Source: Bolinopsis microptera
Taxonomy: Eukaryota; Ctenophora; Tentaculata; Lobata; Bolinopsidae
Direction: 5' to 3'
NCBI RefSeq assembly: GCF_026151205.1
Contig: NC_087080.1
Coordinates: forward strand, 14,765,337-14,829,336
Length of the DNA stretch: 64,000 nucleotides
Shown here: piece after piece, positions 1-10,320 of the stretch
How the letters are laid out: every line of letters begins with the position of its first letter
How positions within the stretch are numbered: the stretch's first letter is position 1
The notes under the pieces: generated by a model
What the model was told of the DNA's origin: nothing
Databases searched by the model: none
Seen by the model: the letters and a program-made list of their open reading frames with translations, nothing else
Translations under genes and position numbers: made by a program

Positions 1-23
1 AGCTGAAATCTCAGCAGATTACC

Positions 24-533
24 TCAGTCCAGTTCTTCCTCAAGCTCACCACAGTCCTCAATAACAACAGGTTTCATTGTTTTTCCCTGTCCAGTACCCA
101 CTGCCTCCATTTTTCTGACAACATCCAAACCTTCTGTCACATGCCCGAACACCACGTGGGCGCCGTTTAACCAGGATGTCACCTCCGTGCAGATAAAAAA
201 CTGAGAACCGTTCGTGTTTTTTCCAGCGTTAGCCATGGACAATATTCCAGGTTGAGTATGTTTAAGCTGGAAGTTTTCGTCCTTGAATTTGGGTCCGTAG
301 ATAGATTTGCCGCCGGTGCCGTTGTGGTTTGTAAAGTCTCCTCCTTGACACATAAAGCCGGGAATTATCCTGTGAAAGGAGCTGCCTTTGTACCCAAATC
401 CATGATCTCCAGTGCAAAGGGCTCGGAAATTTTCTGCAGTTTTAGGGACGACGTCTTTTCGTAGTTCAAATACCACACGCCCTGCTCGCACTCCACCAAT
501 TGCAATGTCAAAGAAACATTTAGGATTCACCAT
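24..533 (-). CDS. PPIA: cyclophilin A-type peptidyl-prolyl isomerase
   Basis: A 169-residue single-exon ORF covering one complete cyclophilin domain (cyclophilin A proteins are about 165 residues). Visible motifs: N-terminal [13 protein letters not shown]; the active-site block [15 protein letters not shown] with the catalytic Arg and Gln; [30 protein letters not shown] with the active-site Phe; and [11 protein letters not shown] with the Trp that binds cyclosporin in the family. No signal peptide or organelle leader is seen, so a cytosolic enzyme that isomerises Xaa-Pro bonds is expected. The frame stays open 11 codons further 5' but has no ATG there; the ATG at 531-533 has a purine at -3 and G at +4. 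It lies tail-to-head downstream of the KH gene on the same strand, with 454 bp between. It is intronless, so a retrocopy origin is possible, but no frame damage is visible. Confidence 0.95.
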   Translation of the reverse strand: MVNPKCFFDIAIGGVRAGRVVFELRKDVVPKTAENFRALCTGDHGFGYKGSSFHRIIPGFMCQGGDFTNHNGTGGKSIYGPKFKDENFQLKHTQPGILSMANAGKNTNGSQFFICTEVTSWLNGAHVVFGHVTEGLDVVRKMEAVGTGQGKTMKPVVIEDCGELEEELD

Positions 534-987
534 CGCTTGACTTGTCTTCTTTTTTAAGAATAACAACTTTAAAATGTTATGTGATTATAGTGTCAGTGAA
601 TTAATAAACGTTCAGTCGTGCGTGCAAGTTAGAACTTAGACTGGTGCCTGGAAACAGTCAATTAACACAATATACTTTACAGTACATTGAACATAAAACG
701 CATTCGGAGAGGATTATATAAATTATTATATAAATTGTTATTAAACAAAAATAAGACAACTTGGTCTCATTTGAAACAAGATTTGTAGCGTAAAAAATTA
801 TTTGAAATAGGAATTAAATTAAACTGTAACAATCAAAAGGCTGATTCTGCAAATAGATTCTCTAGCTTAACAAGAGCCAGAAATAGAACATGTATCAAGG
901 TACAGCGTTAAAAACGATCGAAAAACTAAACTATACACACAACTGTTTGAAAAAAAGGTAGGAAAATTCAAGAAAAGTCATATTATT
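534..987. other. short intergenic spacer (3' UTR of KH gene and cyclophilin promoter)
   Basis: AT-rich spacer between two minus-strand genes. It must hold the 3' end of the KH gene transcript and the promoter and 5' leader of the cyclophilin gene. No further ORF or repeat is seen. Confidence 0.5.
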
Positions 988-3959
988 TCACCGCATGACC
1001 TTGGCAATGTTCTGAACCATGAACGTAGCCCGGTGGATCTGTCTGGCTGAACCACGCAGGGTGACCTTCCTGGACTCTCCATCAACGTCCTTGTCATTCT
1101 CGATGTTTATGTCACACTTGGTGTACTGGCGTATGTCCTTGATTCTGATTCCCTTGGGTCCAATTACTGTTGCTGTGTCTGAGTTGGAGATAAGAACTTC
1201 CTCTTCCTTGGGGGTTGGGTCCGTCTGAGGAATAAACAGGGATTAGTTGTTCGTCAATTTTATTGTAATTCTTTTTTGGTATATTGTTGGCAGTTTTTCA
1301 AACTTGAATGAATCTTTGGTTTCAAAGCAAAAAATGGAGAATACAACTACATGCGCAGTGCGAACGGAAATAACAAAGAACATTTGAGACTAACATTGAG
1401 GATATCAGTAAAGGGTATCATGGAGGAGATCCTGTCGAACAGTTCATTTACGTATTCGAAATCTTGACCGGGAGGAATGTTACCGGAGGAGACGGTGCCA
1501 GGAGTTGCCATGGTTACTGTGGTAACACCGTTTTTTCTGTCGCGGTTTATTTCTGAAGAAGATATTTTGTTAATTAATTTGTGAATTATACAAAATTTAT
1601 CAGATGATACACTCTCCAATTCGAGGGTTTGAGAAAATGGGAGCACATAACTATTTAAGATTTTTTAAACTTCCATTAATTTTAGAACATTTGACTTACT
1701 TTCAGAGATAGCTTCATTGATCAATTGGAGAGCGTATTCTATATCTTTGGGTCGTCCAGAGATAGAGATTTTTCGTTCACCATTTTGAACTGTTTCGTCC
1801 TTAGCAATCTGAACATCAGCTCCCGATTGACGCCGTATTTTAGCAATCTGGGACCCTTTACTACCGATGACATGTTTAGTGTAACAGTCATCCACGTAAA
1901 TATCCTTGACATCGCTCCTAATAGGAGATCTGTCTCTGTCATATCCCCGGTCTCTGCTCCTCTCCCTGCTGCTGTCGTTACGCGAGGCGCGCACGTTGCG
2001 ATCACTGCTATGAGCTCGTGATCTGGGAGAATAGTTGTAGCTTTGTGGCATTGGGTCGTAGGAGGGTCGTTCATACCCACGATGGGGGTCTGAACCATAA
2101 TCACGTCTGAGGGGCTGTTTGAAGTCATCTCTCCTTGTCTGCCCCTTGAATCTGAGGTAACCACCCCACTCTCCTGCTGTGTCTCCCAACATTTCACTAA
2201 ATGGCATGTAATGCTGGTGGTCATGGTCGAGGGGGTGAGTTGCTAGGATCTCCATTGCTTGTTGGACTGCAAGCGCAACTGAGTCTTCAGATCCCTTGAT
2301 CTCACATACTCTTTCTTCAGAAAAAGGAAGTCTGTCTTTGTAGATCTTAAACCGCTCACAACCAGTCTCCTGAAAGAACTTTATTGTAGAAAAAACACAA
2401 ATTCGCATTTTTTAGCAAGCATTTTTTTAGTTCTACGGAACTTGTCCTTCACGCGGACGAAAAAAGAATTTTGGCAAAACTGTTGGGCACAATGTAACAG
2501 TTAAACACTAACCAGTCTGATTGTCTTCAATTTTTCTCCACCCTTGCCAACAATACGTCCGGCCTGTTGAGAGTTTACAAGCAGCAAAATCTCCCCACAG
2601 TGCTCTTCGGGAAGGGAATGGTCTTCTTTTAGAGCCTACAAAAAGGTTGTGTTAAATCTAACCCAATTTAATAAGACTTGTCGTTATGTTACTGATACAG
2701 TGGTTTGATTAACCGTTCTTTAGTTAAAAGTATTTGATTTAGAAAATAGGTTCGTTAGATCAACTACAACTAGGCTTACCTTGAAGATAGGCCGACATAG
2801 TTGTTTGATAATGATCGGGATATCGTCTAGCTCACATGTTATCAACACCAATCTATAATAGGGTTTCAGAATGTGAGTCACATGGTGAAGTCAATATTAC
2901 TGAAAATGGTATCATAAAGTTCATATCGGGATCACAGCTCAGAAGGTAGAAAGAGTTTCGAATACATGGCAGAGAACAGAAACTGAACAGATCGAAACTT
3001 AAAGTGAAAGGAGAATACTTTACAGGGACCAACATTTAGAGAGATAACAGAGCAAACTTGAGGTTTAAATTACTTTGACTACAAGTTTAGTGGAATCTAG
3101 GTGAAGCGAAAATAATTGCCACAAGATATGACAGGATGAAATCCATGATCATAAATATTGGTCCCAGATGAGAAAAAAGTGATTACCGTTCGGAGGATTG
3201 AGGCATTTCGGGAACTCTGAGGTAAGCCTTGAGGGAGAAAATAGCTTTATTAGAACCTTGGAGAGAAGGAGAACAAAAAGTCTGAGAGTTTTATCTGAGA
3301 ACATCAGTCGAAGATAAACAACTGATTAACAAATCCCCAAAACTACTTGCAGCTTTGCCAGAGATCATCGTAGAATGTGATGTAAAAAACATTAGAATCA
3401 CAATTAAACCTTAATTACTTTTTTACTTTTGTCATCTTATTCCGTTAAATAAAACTGATCACCAATTCTCCATTTTACAGTCAATTAGGATCATTGTAAA
3501 TAAGTAAGTTGCAATACAATATCTTACCCCTGGTTTGCATTTTTCTCTGATCTTTCGAATGAACTCTCCTTTCTGCCCTATTATAGATCCTGCTGACTGA
3601 GAAATACATTCATTTACACTTTTATGTTTTCTTATTTGAATAATGATTGAGTACATTCTATCGGAAGAAGGCAGATTCGATTGATGACTGGTTGAGGAAG
3701 GTGAATTAGACAATCAATGAAATGATTCAGAGACTAAGGTCACAGCTAATGACAGGCAGTTCTGACTGAGCACAAAAATCTCTCAAGAAATAATTTTATC
3801 AATTCTGTGCAAATGGGAAATACTTAAAAGAAGACTTTTTTAGTCATATATCATCAATATTATGAAATTACTTACATTGGCAGGGACCAAGAGCCGGAAA
3901 GTGGCTTTCACAATTACATCTGCTGCTGGTGAAGATTCTTCCATAGAGATATCTTCCAT
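988..3959 (-). CDS. HNRNPK: hnRNP K / poly(C)-binding-like protein with four KH domains, eight exons
   Basis: Eight exons on the minus strand join in phase with GT-AG introns: 3876-3959, 3528-3596, 3187-3227, 2780-2852, 2513-2635, 1700-2369, 1395-1552 and 988-1224. Together they give 484 residues (human hnRNP K has about 463). The protein starts MEDISMEESSPAAD. KH1 (about 19-88) carries GQKG and KH2 (about 103-172) carries GKGG. An Arg/Ser/Tyr-rich linker follows, with repeated RSRDR-type motifs (about 200-280), where hnRNP K has its RGG/protein-interaction region. KH3 (about 283-350) has GSKG and is the best match to the hnRNP K C-terminal KH. A fourth KH (about 413-484) has GPKG and ends the protein. 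All GXXG loops are intact, so binding to C-rich single-stranded RNA or DNA is expected, with roles in splicing, translation or transcription. The exon joins are inferred from splice signals and phase; the third exon uses the acceptor after CCCTCAAG because only that keeps the frame. Confidence 0.9.
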
Positions 3960-4105
3960 AATTTATCGAGGGTAACTTCCTATATAATTTATTGTTAGCA
4001 TTTGAACAGGTAAAACGTGACAGCTTTCAAGAAAAGTATTTATTTAATATATTTTAAAATGGTCAGCGAACCTAATATTTAACTTAACAAAGGCCTTGTT
4101 TTACT

Positions 4106-4210
4106 AATGAAACAAGAAACTTAATTTTCAACCAATTTTAGAGTCAAAAAATGTATAACAATTCACTAAAACCAATACCCAGTTGGTGGAGGACATTTTG
4201 TCATATACTA
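4106..4210 (+). repeat. direct repeat outside the 840-bp inverted repeat, left copy
   Basis: This stretch (starting AATGAAACAAGAAACTTAATT) is a diverged direct copy of 16344-16450. Shared landmarks in the same order are the AACAAGAAA start, ATGTA(T/A)AACAATTCA, ATGCCC/ATACCC with TTGGTG, and TTTTGTC. It sits about 70 bp outside the left 840-bp inverted repeat. Confidence 0.5.
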
Positions 4211-4278
4211 AATGGGTAATATTACTCTTTTGACAGGTTTGTGTATATACAAGGCTGTGGGTGTTTCATTTAGTTTTT

Positions 4279-5118
4279 TTGATTGAAATAAATTTTCGTG
4301 CACATACAGAATGAATGGTTAATAATTTAATATATATGTAGACCAAGGTCTGTGCACGGGATGCTTCCTGGAAGAATCCAGTTCTTTTAGCGGGGCACCC
4401 TACCTAAAGCCAAATTGAGATATAATAATCATATTCCTAAGAAATAATCAGAAATCGAATACCAATCAAATAATATGATATATATGAGTAGTAACCATAT
4501 TTACTATGCAAAATGCCCCAACCACATAGTGTAAATTTATATAGAATTCAAATTCCATATCATCATTAAACCTCAATACCTAGTCAATATAATAGCCCAA
4601 GCAAAATTAAATAACTTCTTATGTACCTTACTGTCATACTACAAATTAATTAAACATTTGAAATCTGTTGACCAGAGAATAAATTTCTAAGCCTAATGCA
4701 AGTGAAATAATTTAGATGCAATAATGAATGCCTAATGTGAGTATCATTTGTCAATGTCCTTGTAAAAAAGTCTGTACAAGAGATATGAGTAACTAATATA
4801 GAAGAAAAAACAGGAAGTTGTCGTCTGTTGTAAAATAAATAAAATATCTAGAATATAAATTAGAATATAAAATAACATTCAGTCAATGTGTCGTCAATAA
4901 ACTGTACAATTATCAAATGTTAAAACTGGGTGATACAGTCACCAAAAATAAATACTAAGTATGATAAGTTAATAAATTAAATGTGGTCTATAAAACTACC
5001 ACTAAGTATAATAGGTCAATAAATTAAAAGTGGTTTATAAAACTACCACTGTGGGAACCCCTTCTCCAGTTAAAACATGTCAGTCATGTGCAAAATCAAT
5101 CAGAATGGTAAGGTGGTA
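4279..5118 (+). repeat. 840-bp inverted repeat, left arm
   Basis: Reverse complement of 15311-16150, with no difference noticed on reading through. It is AT-rich and non-coding. Internally it has a short tandem: a block ending TATAAAACTACCACT occurs twice about 48 bp apart (near 5000 and 5050). The inner boundary falls after GGTAAGGTGGTA. Its outer end lies about 320 bp upstream of the KH gene start codon. Confidence 0.9.
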
Positions 5119-5413
5119 GTAACGGGAGAGAGAGGTGCGAGAAAGAACTTAGTCAATACAGATAGTCTAGATTTGAACTTGGAGCCACAAGGCCAAGGGT
5201 GATTTTCATTTTACATTGATGTGATTTTCGTTTATATTATTTTATATTGGGTCATTGTGATATTGTGTGATATTATGTGTGGTTAGAAGGTAATAAAAAG
5301 TGATAGTAGTGAACTAGGCAACGATCAACTGTCAACCCAACAGAGGAACGATGTTCAATTCTTAAAGTAGAGTTTGAGACGACAACGCTGATTAAAGCAC
5401 GTGGGGCGAGAAA
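5119..5413. other. non-coding spacer inside the inverted repeats
   Basis: Unique sequence just inside the left arm; it has runs of GATATTGTGTGATATT-like tandem TG/TA-rich DNA near 5220-5285. No ORF or known motif. Confidence 0.3.
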
Positions 5414-5770
5414 ATGTCCATATGGCAGCTTGGGACTGCAGCAAGCAAGAAACAGGTCAAAAATCGCGTCATTACACGATCCAGGCGTGATCTGCTACGA
5501 AGCACACTCAATGCACTGAGTGGAATAAGAGGAAGACAAACAGCCCAGCCTAGTGGACTGTATGACATATTCTGCAACCTCATTGCAAGAAAAAGGAAGG
5601 AAAGATACTGCGATGTAGTAAGACACGTGAGAACTAGGATAAGATTTGCAATGTTGAGAACAACTCTTATTGCTCTACGAGGGTACCGAGGAAAGAAGGT
5701 GGACACCAAACGTGAGATTCAGCTATCAGAAGTTTCATACAACCTCATCCCTGCCCCTATAATGGAGTAG
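5414..5770 (+). pseudogene. retroelement ORF C-terminal tail, copy 1
   Basis: An ORF of about 118 codons whose second half holds a conserved block, ARKRKERYCDVV followed by RTRIRFAMLRTTLIALRG, and ends with YNLIPAPIME. The same block recurs at 5890-6058, 6173-6457 and, inverted, 6995-7255. From memory, this block ends retroelement-type ORFs common in invertebrate genomes (FTPL...GG...KRLA...RxRxxFxxLRS...RG). The upstream polymerase part is missing here, so it is a fragment. The element class is not certain. Confidence 0.5.
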
Positions 5771-5889
5771 ATCATGTGTTTTGTTAAAATGTTTTTGAAA
5801 AAATTATTGGTAGCAATGAGTTGTGCTCTGCCAATTGCAACACTTAAAATTTTATTGTGCTCTACCAATTGCATCACTTGATTTAATTG

Positions 5890-6058
5890 AATGTATATAT
5901 ACTGTTATTCTGCAACCTCATACCTCAGAAGACGAGCTTTGTGTTATCCTAGATTTGTTGCTCTACGTGGGTACAGAGGAAAGAAGATGGACAGCAAACA
6001 TGAGACCCCTCTATCATAAGTCTCATACAACCTCATCTCTGTACCTATGATGGAGTAA
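5890..6058 (+). pseudogene. retroelement tail, copy 2 (degenerate partial)
   Basis: Nucleotide copy of parts of 5560-5770. TTCTGCAACCTCAT at the start, then GTTGCTCTACGTGGGTACAGAGG, GAAGATGGACA, and the end CATACAACCTCATCTCTG with ATGGAGTAA match copy 1 in order. The middle is deleted and the frame is broken. Confidence 0.55.
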
Positions 6059-6172
6059 ATTATGTTTTTCAAATTGTATGTAATCATCTTCATTTGAAGT
6101 GTCTGATGTGGTGATAAGTAGAATTGAAGGAGATAACTATTTAGAGAAAAAAAGTAAACATAATGATCATCT

Positions 6173-6457
6173 GTGGAAAAAGGCACCTTTACCCCACTTA
6201 TATACTCAACAAATGGCGGATGGGGTCCACAAGCCACAAGATACCACAAGAGACTCGCTGAAAAACTATCCCAGAAGAGAGGAGAAGACTATGCGGCTAT
6301 TATGTGTTACATGCGCACCAGGATTAGATTCTCAATCCTCAGGAGCACCCTGATAGCGGTCAGGGGTGAGAGAGGGAGACGGCAATCGTATACATTGCCA
6401 GTCAGTGTAACTTCGTTTAACTTGATGCCTGCCACCATGGACTATGAATGTTTCTAG
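6173..6457 (+). pseudogene. retroelement ORF C-terminal tail, copy 3
   Basis: The best preserved copy: GTFTPLIYSTNGGWGPQA, then YHKRLAEKLSQKRGEDY, RTRIRFSILRSTLIAVRG and FNLMPATMDYE, about 94 codons. There is no ATG start in this frame; the frame just upstream (from 6099) seems to continue the same protein after a frameshift. It matches the invertebrate retroelement tail family named under copy 1. Polymerase domains are absent. Confidence 0.55.
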
Positions 6458-6994
6458 ACACTATCCTTTTGATATTGAGATATTGGTATCTCAGATCACG
6501 TGTACATCGTTCCTTTTTTTATGACACAGTAATTTATTGACACTCACAGCTATAATTTTAATCATTGAATCAGTATTTTTATCTATTAACTTATTACATA
6601 TTTGTGCTCTGCTTTAGCATCACTTGACTATTAAAGTTCAGGCCATGACCTTATAGTCAGCCAATTGGCCATTGCTATATTATGTGTATATTGTTTGAAT
6701 AATGATCATCTGTGGTTTCATCCCTATGTAGCAAAGAAAAAGTTTGTTAACCTGAACAAGGCCGTTCGGGTATAACTAAAAAAAAGGAAGCAACTCACGG
6801 TATCACTCTCATAAGAGACATGTTTCATCATTTACCGGAGTTGCAACCAAATATACACAATAAGGTTTGGTACTTTATCCGTACCTCCCCTTTCATAGAA
6901 ATAATAGCAAAAATATACACCTATCTTTAAGAGATCAACATCTGATATAAAACATTCGATCAACCAAAATTAAAACAATTTTCCTGTTAATAAT

Positions 6995-7255
6995 TTAACG
7001 GCACTCATAAGAGGTCATACTAGGTATAAGTCCAAATGCTGTGTCAGCAACCGTTTTTGTTACTTTCTTTTCTTCTTGACTCCTCACTCCATGAACTGAT
7101 ACCACTATGCTTTTAAGCATAGCAAAGCATATCTTGGTCCTGATGTAGTTGATAACATCTGTGTAGCTCTCCTTTCTCTTCTTTGATATCAATCTAGCAA
7201 GACGTTTGTGAAATCTGTCACATTCTGGTGCTGTAGTCCCTGCTGTAGAAAACAC
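6995..7255 (-). pseudogene. retroelement ORF C-terminal tail, copy 4 (inverted)
   Basis: Minus-strand ORF of about 86 codons: VFSTAGTTAPECDRFHKRL, LISKKRKESYTDVINYIRTK, CFAMLKSIVVSVHGVRS, then FGLIPSMTSYE. Same family as the three plus-strand copies but in the opposite orientation and clearly diverged from them, so it is an independent insertion. Confidence 0.55.
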
Positions 7256-7974
7256 TAGAGGAATGAAAGACGCTCTTTCAGTGTTGATGACTCGTGAGTT
7301 ATAACTTAGGTATAACTTGAATTATTAGGATATTTTAATGAATAGTTGTGATGATCTTATGTTTCATTATGTTTTGATTTGATTTTAATTCTATTTCAAA
7401 ATTTTGTGTATATATGTATGTATATATATTTTGTTTGTTTCAAGTTTTTAAAAAAATAATGAACCATTTCCGTTACCTGTGTATTATGCTCTGCCAATTG
7501 CATCACTTGATTTAATTGAATGTATAGATTGTTTGAAAGACCTTTTATCTTTGTTGATGTGAATTTTCTAGATAATCTGGTTTAGTTTACATGTTGTATA
7601 AAATTTTACAGACGAAATGATCCCAGGGTGCAGGAGGACTACCAACCCACTGCTTTGGCGATTAGTTGATTAACCTGGCAGAAACCATTTTGTTCTACTT
7701 GCTGTGAGGTGTCTAAGCTACATAGGGGTTCCACTGTCCCACTGTCCCCTGTAAATGAACAAAACCAAGAGACAACAGACTAAAAAACTTGTAATGAAGA
7801 TGATAATTAAAACAGAGGTCTCCATAAATTGGACAAAAGTCGAACTAGGGGCTGGTGATGGAATTGCTAAACTCATTGTCGAACTGGACAACATTGTAAG
7901 AAAGATGGCACCCGATCTCAATTGAAGGCAATGACTTAGAGAGAAACAGGGGATGGAGAAGATATAATATATAT
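7256..7974. other. non-coding stretch with dispersed short repeat
   Basis: Contains a 40-bp motif beginning TGCTCTGCCAATTGCATCAC and ending GAATGTATA at 7487-7527, also present at 5855-5900 and partly at 5822-5844 and 6603-6630, which ties this stretch to the retroelement tail copies. No intact ORF was recognised. Confidence 0.4.
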
Positions 7975-9409
7975 ATCTGTTGTACCAACCCTTTGTAAAA
8001 AAGCTAGAGTAACTCCCATCCATAAGGCAGGAATGAAAGATGATCCTAATAATTACAGGCCAATATCCATCCTTCCACTTGTAGGAAAACTTATAGAATA
8101 CTTTGTCGGCAAGCAACTCACTGATTACATGGAAGAGAACAAACTTTTCATCCGGCATCAATATGGCTTTCGGAAAAATCACTCCACAACTTATCTGATG
8201 TACGATCTGATGGACGAAATATATATGAGTAAATCTAAGTCTTATAAACCAGGAATCATCTTTCTTGATCTTAAGAAGGCCTTTGACACAGTGAATCATG
8301 AAATATTGCTTCAAAAATTGGCATATTATGGAATTGGTGGCATTGCTTTAACCTGGTTTAAGAACTTCTTATCTTGTAGATATCAATGCACTAGGATCAA
8401 TGGCAATCTAAGCTCATTTTTAGAAGTTCTGAGTGGTGTACCACAAGGAAGCATCATTGGGCCTATATTATTTAGTATCTTCATAAATGACATAATTTAT
8501 GCCTGTAACCTATCTAAGCCCTTTCTATTTGCAGATGATGGTGCACTATTCTTTGATCAAACCTGCAGAAGCACATTTATAAACATGAAAATAGAACTTA
8601 TGACAATCTTTAAATGGCTCAGTGTTAATAAATTATCACTCAATGAAAATAAGACTGAATTCCTATTGTTTGATTCTGTTGACCAACATGATGAAATAAC
8701 CATTGATTGTAATGAGGTAACTTTCACAATCAAGGAGTGCAAAGAGACAAAATATCTTGGCCTCATTCTAGATAGTAAATTAAACTTCAAAAGCCATGTA
8801 GATTATATTATTAGGAAGGTCATGAAGAGAATTGGTGCCATGTATAGAAGTAAAGCACTGCTACCCATTAAATATAGGAAAATGTTTGCCAATGCACTCA
8901 TGTTGCCACAATTCGATTATTTAGACACGATCTATTGTAGAGCTGGCAAGACAAAACTTGCTGAACTTGACACTCTGTACAAAAAGGTAGCCAAAATAGC
9001 TCTCAACGTTCCAAAAACAGAGAGCAGCCTTAATGTTTATAGAGACATGAAATGGTTACCACTCCATCTTAGACGACAACTCCATCTGTCAAATTATATG
9101 TTTAGAATCATCCATGACAATTGTCCTACAAACTTTATGAACAAATTTAGTTACATATCAGGAGGTAGTAGGAGCGGCGAAAGCTGCAACCTTTATGTCA
9201 ATAGATCAACATCACATAAAAACTTTCAATACTTGGGGGCAAAATGTTGGAATAATGTTCCAACAGATCTACGAAATCTGCCCGATGTTAAAAGCTTTAG
9301 TGATTCGTATAAGAAACAGCTACTATCATCTATAACAACAGACCCTAATTATACCGTCGACAATTCATATGACAAATTTTACACTGCAATCATAGTCGAC
9401 GATAACTAA
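7975..9409 (+). pseudogene. 5'-truncated LINE (jockey/CR1-like) reverse transcriptase ORF
   Basis: An open frame of about 478 codons, with the first ATG at 8033; the frame already codes RT sequence before that ATG (CKKARVTPIHKAG from about 7990), so the 5' part including the endonuclease is missing. RT motifs in order: PNNYRPISILP, QYGFRKNHST, LDLKKAFDTVNH, SGVPQGSIIGP and the catalytic FADDG (about residue 165 counted from the ATG). The thumb region follows (KYLGLILDSKLNFKSH) and the usual LINE C-terminal part ending near WNNVPTDLRNLPDVKSF. It looks undamaged by stops but cannot be autonomous. A Copia element is inserted exactly over its stop codon; the displaced LINE 3' end resumes at 15244. 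Confidence 0.85.
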
Positions 9410-9411
9410 GT

Positions 9412-9720
9412 TGTTTGTAGGTAATAAGCAATGAAACCCAGTAATCGTATAACCAAGCTGAAATGATCTATATCAATGTATAGTAAATAATACCTTTAGT
9501 CAATCTGAATAACTCACAATACTTCTATAAAGAGTAAAAGGGATAAACCCATAAACACTTGACGGAGAGAAAGTAACTCACCAAGAAAGCTCCGTCAAGG
9601 ATCGTAAGCTCTAGTAGGTCTCTAGAGTCTGTCATATAAAACAACCATGCTTAAGGAAAACATGGGGTTACATAAAGATATATCCTAATATAGGAAATCT
9701 AGAGAAAAGGATATATGACA
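9412..9720 (-). repeat. Copia 3' LTR
   Basis: 309 bp, no difference from 14930-15238 noticed. On the element's strand it begins TGTCATATATCC and ends CTACAAACA. It contains a 10-bp hairpin stem, CTTGACGGAG at 9558-9567 with CTCCGTCAAG at 9590-9599. Confidence 0.95.
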
Positions 9721-9757
9721 ATATCCCGCCTAACAATATCCCGCCTAACAAAGTTAG
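9721..9757 (-). other. probable polypurine tract region of Copia, tandem duplicated
   Basis: Directly before the 3' LTR on the element's strand, the purine-rich motif AGGCGGGATATTG occurs twice in tandem. In Copia elements the plus-strand primer lies here; the duplication is unusual. Confidence 0.5.
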
Positions 9758-10320
9758 AAAACTAGAAACGATTAAATCACCCAGAGGAAAGAACAAAGCA
9801 TTCTTGCTTGATTAAAATATTAAAATGAGATACTCAATATCTCTCACTATAAACTCTAACAAATATAAAAGCATTATTAAAAGTACACTCTCATAATATT
9901 ATAAAATAAGTAGAATAAAAACCCCGCAAATTATAAGTTCATCAAATATAATAAATAAATCTCAAGTAGTCACCAATGCCAATTAAAACACAGCATCTCT
10001 TACAATAAAATGTCTTTTACAATACAATACAAATTGTCCATGGCTAATTCAGTTTTGAAGATAGCAGGGTAGAAGAGTAGAGAGAATCATCCACCAGAAG
10101 CATACACAAGAAAACTTACAGTAGGAAAGAAAGGCAAGACACTTCAGCCATCATACACACCAGATGACTCACTTCAGATCATCGGGCACCTTAAACAAGC
10201 CCAACTGTCCAATAAGAAGGTTAACTCAAGTTTTTTCTGGGAAAGACAACACCCTCTCTACTCAACACGCCAACAGTCAAAACACCGGTTTAGAATTAGA
10301 CCAGGCATAACCAGGAAGAA
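9758..10320 (-). other. non-coding 3' region of the Copia element
   Basis: About 560 bp between the gag-pol stop and the polypurine region, without a long ORF. Copia elements normally have a short spacer here, so the length is somewhat unusual. No extra gene (for example env-like) is seen. Confidence 0.5.

Noticed and set aside
24-566. Longer cyclophilin with a Lys-rich N-terminal extension
   Set aside because: The extended frame begins at TTG, not ATG; the only good start is at 531-533.
1739-2224. 161-codon minus-strand ORF in another frame
   Set aside because: Overlaps the large KH gene exon, whose frame encodes KH2, the RS-like linker and KH3.
7718-8314. 198-codon minus-strand ORF
   Set aside because: Opposite-strand shadow overlapping the LINE reverse transcriptase; no domain.
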